In this document: piece by piece, positions 57,795-64,000 of the stretch | Layout: each line of letters begins with the position of its first letter | Position numbering within the stretch: position 1 is the stretch's first letter | From: Cryptomeria japonica | Lineage: Eukaryota > Streptophyta > Pinopsida > Cupressales > Cupressaceae | Direction of reading: 5' to 3' | Assembly: GCF_030272615.1 (NCBI RefSeq) | Contig: NC_081407.1 | Location: 100,857,897 to 100,921,896, forward strand | DNA: 64,000 nt | Position numbers and translations under genes: made by a program | The notes under the pieces: generated by a model | The model's database searches: none | Told to the model about the DNA's origin: nothing | Seen by the model: the letters and a program-made list of their open reading frames with translations, nothing else

Positions 57795-60700
57795 CTTTTG
57801 AATAACTAATTCTATATACATTTACTATTATTAATAATTATTAAGTATTATTAAATTAATAAAATAATAATTTATTAACAAATATTTGAATTTTAATTTA
57901 AGAGGGAAATCTTTTTCACACATTTATGTATGTATGTATTTGTATATATTTATGTCTATGTACATTTACAAATATGTAATAGGCATATAACCGCTTAACA
58001 ATTTATAATTAATATATTATACAAATATTGCAAAATATACATTTAATTTAAATTTACTAAATGAACCTTTCAAATTAGGTTTATTGCAAGCATCACCCAA
58101 AATAAAGATTAATCCTCACACACTTGTACTTGCCCAATTTTCGTTGTTGGCCATAAAGAATTTTGAGAATATAATTTGTTTATTTACTTATTCTATTGTT
58201 TTTATAGCTGCTAACATACCATTTTTTATTAAAATAAATATTTATTTAAAACTTTGTGGTCCCTTACTAAAGATAACGTAGAAATTTCATGTTTTTTTTA
58301 ATTCTATCAAAGGTTGGATGTAGTCCTCTATAGATTTTTTTGATATACAAATAATAATTTTTGTGTACAATCTATGTTAGTTTGATTTCAATCATAGTAT
58401 GAATTCTTTTATTGTTTGCATATTTAGGTTCAACTTTTAAATTTCCTTTTTAAGTTTTGGATTTATTCATGGTTTCAAGAAATTGTTAATTTATTGGGAT
58501 GCTTCCTAATTACAAACATAAATACATCTAATTAACACATAAAAAAATTGCTTGCATCCTTGTTGATTTTGATATTTTGTATGAGTTTTACATTGACATT
58601 TCTTTTAAATTAGTAGACCATACCTAAACATGGTATTTATTCTAATGGTATGCTATTGCATTACTAGAAGTATTAGATTTTAGTTTAAAATACTATAAAA
58701 TGCACAAGTATAGATGAAATTTAGATAATCAAAATTTATGGAGAAAAGATGTTGTTCCCTAAAATTCTATTATTAATAGTCTATTATTTCCTTCTTTGAG
58801 TTACTTGATGGTTTGAATGCTAACTCTATATCATTAAACTATAAGAAAATTTGTTATAACCTCCTACTATGTAGAAAGATTCATCCCTTATTAAATGTGA
58901 ATCAAATTCACCTTCTATGGGGGTTATTTTGGGCCACATCTCTTTGAAATATGAAAGATCCTAACTACCTCTTACAGCTCCTAATGATGAGTGAAATAAA
59001 GCACAATAGATTATTATGAAAACAAAAGAAAAAAAATAGATACAATCAAATATGGTTTTGATCTATACAATATGCTTTATCATTATTATGTTACAATGGC
59101 TCTAATATTTTATGGCCTATGTGTGAGGTATAAATGATTGCCTTGCATGTCATAGTTTTATTGGTTTATTGTCTATCTTATATAGTGTCTAGATGATCTA
59201 CATTCAATTTCTTGCTTTCATTATTTAAATAAAGATGCGACTCCCTCTAATCTTATTCATTAATTAAAATTGTATTTTTAGCAATATTACTAAAGAGTAA
59301 TCATATAATCATATTTATCATAGCAAAGATTAGGAAAATAAATTTTAGTGCACCCTTGAAAAAGTGGTAAAAAAATTAGCAAAGAAATAATTAATATTAG
59401 TAACATTTCATTTGTAATACATCTATGAGCTAATACTATTTGATGATATTATTTAAGAAATCATATTATGATAATTCTCTTATGGAATGGTGATATTGAG
59501 GGGTTACTAGAATGAATTATCTAATATTTGATTTTAGAGGTGTTTTTGAATAATAAAGCAAGAAATAAGGGTGTTGAGCCTATACAAAGACAAGACAAAA
59601 AGGCTACAAACAACTGATCAAGAAGAAATCTCTAACAACAAGGGCCAAAACAACCCACTTGCAACACATTAGTAGAGAAACTTATAATCCACATCAAGGG
59701 TGGGTTGAAGTTTCACCCACAACTCGAGGAAGAGTTTGGGAAGAAGAGGAAGAGTGATCTTTCCTTTATTGACAAACAATAATCCACACAATACTATATC
59801 ATTTGGAACACCAACACAAGGGGGAGCATGAGGAATCCCCATAGTGGGACTGCCAACACCAGTAGGATGTTGACTAGGTGATAGACTTAGAAAATTATCT
59901 TAATTTTAAGATTTCACAATTTTTTATAACCTTTGTTAGACAAGTAAACAAAAAAAGAAATAGTGATTCTGCTCCATCAAATATTAAGCACTTGATTCAA
60001 AACCTAAAGCTAGAGCGATATATACTCATTGATAAGATGTGATGCACACACATGATTAAGGAACTAATTAGAAAAACAAGCTTGACCTCATGTAATTATA
60101 TCAGGGTGTGCTATAAGAAATAATCCCATTATGATAATGATCTAATATGATTACAATAGAAATGAAGATCAATAAGACTGAAATAGACAAATGAAGGAGC
60201 ATAGGATCAATGGTCTATTAGGAAGAAACAAACATTAGTTTACTAAACATTGACACAATGAATGATGTCATGAGATTGTGATTAGGGTATTACTAAAGAA
60301 ATAATTTCATTTAGCAAAAGCAGTGATCACCATCTTGACAATAATCATGGAATAAAATTGAGTAAAGAGGAATGATTATGAAATTGATATAATTAGATTA
60401 ATAATAATTAACAATTTTAATGGAAGACTTGAAGGGACAATGACCAGTAAGAAAGAGACACCTCCTTATGAAACATGACCACCTCCTTTGTAAGCAAGGA
60501 TGACTCTACATATCGACTTCAAGGATATATAATGGTTATGCATTTAAGAAGAGGGAATCATAAAAAGGAACTCAGATAAATATACCTTCACTTTATAATA
60601 ACAACTATTGTCAAGCATTAAAGGAGATTAGGGAAAACTACGTTAAGTTCGTATCAAAGAAGAAATTAAACTTAAATACTATCATTATCATAACAACATA

Positions 60701-61044
60701 TTGGTATATCATAGCTTACTTATGATCATATTCTTATTTACATTTATGATATGTTTTTGATAATAATAGCAGCCAAAAATGAGGGGGCTAACCCATAGGT
60801 ACAATTAAGAGAACAGTGGCAGGACCATTGTTCACACACAATCAGCAAAGTAGTAGCCTTTTACCTCTATCAAAAACAAAAACCATACTATGAGAGTTTA
60901 TCAACAATAAAAAACTACTAGTCAGAGTATAATTCATATGCCAAGAAGGGTTATAACCAGCAAAATATAAACATAAGCCTAAACTGGGTTTATCCAACCC
61001 GCAACTACACAACATAAACAAAAAACTCCACCACATGTAGACAG
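57795..61044. other. Gene-less AT-rich stretch between two LINEs
   Basis: No domain, LTR end or RNA gene is seen. The first 250 bp beyond the LINE ORF1 start are extremely AT-rich (ATTATTAATAATTATTAAGT) and may include the LINE 5' untranslated part. The zone near 60780-61040 precedes the end of the next LINE's reading frames and has no obvious poly(A) tract. Confidence 0.5.
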
Positions 61045-62515
61045 TTATTTATTTTTCCCTTGGCTTTTCTTAGGGAGCAGCTTTCAAGCCCATTCCTTCA
61101 TGAGGAACTTGAACAGGCCTTTGTAGTCATCATCCTCCTTGCCTTTCCCTTTGGCCGTGGTATCCTACAATAGGCACAACATAGCAGTCGAGCATCTCAT
61201 GACATTCAACATGAACTTGGACACATCGTGCATCTTGGAATCTGCCGCCTCCAGTCTACTGGTAATCACCTACACAGTGTCAGAGAGGGCCTCTATTTTT
61301 TTTTCAAGCTCAGTCAATTTGGGCTCTTCTTCCGTCATGCTACTGGCCTCTTCAACAACTAGCATTTTTTCAATCCTGAAGATCAGGGAAGGGAAATTGG
61401 CTGGCTCTGGATTCATAGAGGAGACGAGGCTTTCAGAAATCTGGGTGGAGCTCACGAAATGGGGGGTTTGATTGTGCTGGGGTAGGGGCAATTTAACATT
61501 TGGAATGGAGTTGCCAGTGTCATGTGAGGAGGAGGGGTCACGCAAGGATTTCTCCGAGGGTTTACAGGCCAACCTGCTAGAGCGGCAGGGGCTGTTGGCT
61601 TCTTTAGTAACGTCCAGGTCCAAGTCAATCTTCTGGATTTTGACTCTTTTAGGGGTTCTAACCTCCTCCGAGGAGTGAGTCTTGGTTTTATTGTTGGAGG
61701 ATCCAAATTTTGGGCACCAAGGGCTTAAGTCAATATTGGTCAGGGGTTGGGTCAAGGGGCTGACAGTCTACACAGAAATGGAATGAGGTTGGCAGAGGGT
61801 GAGGTGGATGTTATACAGGCAAGGCATGAGGCCTTGATGCAGGATGGGAAAATATTTCCCTTTCTTCTTAGCTTCGGGTACCTTAATGTTAGCATCCATT
61901 GAATGCAGCAAAAAGAAAGGAATGAAAATGAGGTCTTTGTTCCTCAAATGGTTTAGGAACAAGAGATGGTAGTAGTAAAAAATGCCATACCTACCCTCCA
62001 GTGTAAAATATTTCATCACAATGTAGTAGACTTCATCCCACGGGTGAGGAAGCTCCTCCCTGTTAAATCCACTAGCCCTATTGATAGGGTTCTCTCCTTG
62101 GTGGAAAAATTGGTTAAGGCTAGTAGATTCCATGATTTGGCTCTGCTTTTTCCATTTTCCAGCCCTCCATTGAAAGGCCTATCGCCTGAGTAATAACCTC
62201 TTCATTGATCTCGAAAGAGATTCCCCCCACGGTCACCCTTCTATCCTCCCAGGAAGTCACAAATTGTTTGGAGAGTCTCCCATCATTGCCCTTCATATTT
62301 TCCATGAATTTTTCAATACCACCTTCGGTGAACACAAACCAGGCTACTGGTTTGGCTTTGAACACATCCACTTTGTTGGGTTCTAGTTTGAGCCTGTCCC
62401 CCCCATTCTTGAGTTCTCCAGTTTCACAGTTTGAAAAAATAGAACACAAAGCCGAAGAAAACTCAAGATGAAATGGTTGAGAGAAAGGAGTGTCAGACTT
62501 GAAATAAATGGTCAT
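61045..62515 (-). pseudogene. Extra reading frame downstream of LINE RNase H
   Basis: A frame of about 490 codons with one frameshift (about 62130-62160) and several stops, three of them TAG. The N-terminal part: MTIYFKSDTPFSQPFHLEFS, then WEDRRVTVGGISFEINEEVI and TQAIGLSMEGWKMEK. The middle: ELPHPWDEVYYIVMKYFTLE, GRYGIFYYYHLLFLNHLRNK, IFIPFFLLHSMDANI, ILHQGLMPCLYNIHLTLC. The last third is hydrophilic, with a Ser/Pro-rich linker (KKTKTHSSEEVRTPKRVKIQ) and a short coiled coil (EEEPKLTELEKKIEALSDTV). It ends in a Lys-rich tail. I do not know the family. It is on the same strand as, and directly behind, the LINE ORF2. Confidence 0.55.
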
Positions 62516-62825
62516 AATAATCAGAGTGATTATTATCCCTTAAGATCCCATAGATATCGATTGTCGAAGATCTACTCAGAGCATGTGAGCCTTTACTCCA
62601 ACCAGTATGAGTTGATAGATTTCCAACGTCGCCTTTGCCCTCGCCAGTTGGCTCCGTCCGGGTAATAATTAGAGGGTAATCATTCCCAATGTTTGTACTT
62701 TCATCATGAATCCATTCCATGTGGTAGTGGTGACTTAGCCTGCCCTTGATACGTGGTCGTCTAGGGTAGAAATTGGCAGGATCTCCGTGCCAATTTAAAA
62801 AATACAAAAAGGTTTCCTTCCTCAT
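62493..62825 (-). CDS. Small frame coupled to LINE ORF2 by TAATG
   Basis: A 110-codon open frame whose ATG (62825-62823) shares one base with the ORF2 stop TAA (62827-62825), giving TAATG. Translation: MRKETFLYFLNWHGDPANFY, RRPRIKGRLSHHYHMEWIHD, then a Gly/Ser-rich part and SRSSTIDIYGIL. No family is recognised. Its 3' end overlaps the next frame (start 62515) by 23 bp in another frame. It could be a real small protein, the former N-terminus of the downstream frame, or a chance opening. Confidence 0.35.
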   Translation of the reverse strand: MRKETFLYFLNWHGDPANFYPRRPRIKGRLSHHYHMEWIHDESTNIGNDYPLIITRTEPTGEGKGDVGNLSTHTGWSKGSHALSRSSTIDIYGILRDNNHSDYYDHLFQV

Positions 62826-64000
62826 TAACCGGAAGGCGCTGTCATTTCCTTGAAAAAGGCCTTTTCCTTTTCCAAGATTTCCCTAATAGTGATTGGCAGT
62901 AGATTGGAGTCCCTCCAGCATCGTAAGCCATTTTGCAGTCTTCCTTCAACCACCATGGAATTGACAGCTCTGTTTCCTTCTCTAAATATGTGGCATATAG
63001 TGAAGTCCTCCATTTTAGCCAGTAAGAACCTGATGTCCCTTAGAATAGGTTCCACCCTCCATCCCGCTGAAGTGTTTCCTTTGATAGAATCAATAATGAT
63101 TTGAGAATCTCCTTCAATTTCAAGATGTTTTATTCCTATGGAGTTAGCCATTTTCAAACCCTAAAGGAGGGCCATTCCTTCAACTTGAGTGACCGTATTA
63201 TCCCTCAGCTTGCCAGCATAGGCTGCAACCATGTTCCCAAGATGATCCCTTATAACTCCACCACTCGCCTGATAGTTGCATTGAGAAGAGCCATCAAAAT
63301 TCAGTTTAAACCAGTGAAGTCTGGGGGTTGACCATATAGTCATCTGTCTCTTATTCTTGGTGCTATTGTCAAAGTGATCAAAGCCAGAGGGAGCTTCCAA
63401 CAAATAGTGATCTTCTTGTCCACCTCATCAGGAGGATAGGGGGGATTTTCCATTTTGTGACTTCTAAATTTTTAGTAATCATCTTGAAGCAGATGTGAGC
63501 CATAGAGTCTGGGGGGGTCTCAGTGTCTGAAAATTCTGTTATTTCTTTCTTTCCATAAGGCCCAATAGATGTGTGGCAGAATTTGTTTCCAGAGTTGAAT
63601 GATGAGGGGATGATGGGAGGGGGGGTCCAATCGAAAGCAAAAAAAATTAAATTCTTCTAAAAGACCCAACAGAGACTGCATTTTTCAAGGGTGATGGACC
63701 AAATATGAGTTGCAAAGGGACGGAGCATAAAAAGGTGGTCAATAGATTCCTCATTAGCTTTGCACAAGCTACATCTATTGGGGAGATGGAATCCCCCTTT
63801 TTTCAGGTTGTCAAGCATAAGGGTGTTACCATGCATGATGGCCTACTAGAAAAAATTAATTTTGGGGATTAGTTGAGGGTTCCAGACTCTCTTCCAACAT
63901 TTTGCATACACAGGGTGCTTAAGGAGCTGATTGTAAGCAGAGTTGACTGAGAAATAGCCTGATTGTGTCTCTTTCTAGATGAAGGTATCTTCAGTCGAGG
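62825..64000 (-). pseudogene. Second LINE, ORF2 C-terminal part (zf-RVT and RNase H)
   Basis: The end of a LINE ORF2 that continues past the window. The zf-RVT zone (about 63980-63640) reads YFSVNSAYNQLLKHPVYAKC, WNPQLIPKINFF, then FHLPNRCSLCKANEESIDHL and FATHIW. The RNase H (63403-62825) has HWFKLNFDGSSQCNYQASGG, GVIRDHLGNMVAAYAGKLRD, VEGMALL, IEGDSQIIIDSIKGNTSAGW and IFREGNRAVNSMVVEG. The first two Asp and the Glu are kept; the final Asp (usually EAD) reads Val. Frameshifts separate the parts. The stop TAA lies at 62825-62827. Confidence 0.85.

Overview
The window looks like a gene-poor, transposon-packed stretch of a large seed-plant nuclear genome. A gymnosperm or conifer is my inference from the density of old nested elements; no host gene is recognised and the species cannot be named. 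Nearly every protein-like signal belongs to a retrotransposon: Ty1/copia elements in both orientations, one long Ty3/gypsy element of the Tat type, and two plant L1-type LINEs. Almost all are broken by stops and frameshifts.

Layout. 1-2042: 5' end of a minus-strand copia element (partial gag, primer site, LTR). 2043-4563: gene-less, with microsatellites. 4564-11434: a complete but decayed minus-strand copia element with short LTRs, carrying a solo gypsy-type LTR (6699-7462, target duplication ACTAT). 11435-13269: nothing coding. 13270-13641: remnant of a coiled-coil reading frame. 13642-15895: plus-strand copia LTR and gag, cut off where gypsy gag begins. 15900-40500: plus-strand Tat-type gypsy element (gag, protease, RT, RNase H, second RNase H, integrase, 6.3 kb 3' region, 3' LTR). 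It is split by a minus-strand copia element (18151-26873, duplication AAAGG), which itself holds a solo LTR (20879-22376, duplication AACCT), and by another solo LTR (27470-28793, duplication TATAC). The gypsy 3' region holds an antisense plant-mobile-domain reading frame and several short-motif arrays. 40533-44576: 3' end of another copia element with a long extra reading frame, three polypurine-tract-like motifs and an LTR. 44577-49786: mostly non-coding, with one unrecognised reading frame. 49787-57794: a LINE with ORF1 and ORF2 overlapping as ATGA, ORF1 split by an LTR (55438-56636). 57795-61044: AT-rich, nothing seen. 61045-64000: the 3' part of a second LINE, whose RNase H stop overlaps the start of further reading frames (TAATG).

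Relations. The nesting gives an order: the gypsy element was in place before the copia element at 18151-26873 and the solo LTR at 27470-28793 entered it, and the copia element was in place before the solo LTR inside it. In three cases the interrupted frame can be followed across the insertion once one duplication copy is discounted. The LTRs of several different copia families share a small structured module with an apparent compensatory base change. I regard that module, the antisense plant-mobile-domain frame and the extra frames behind the LINE RNase H and the copia pol as the most interesting material here.
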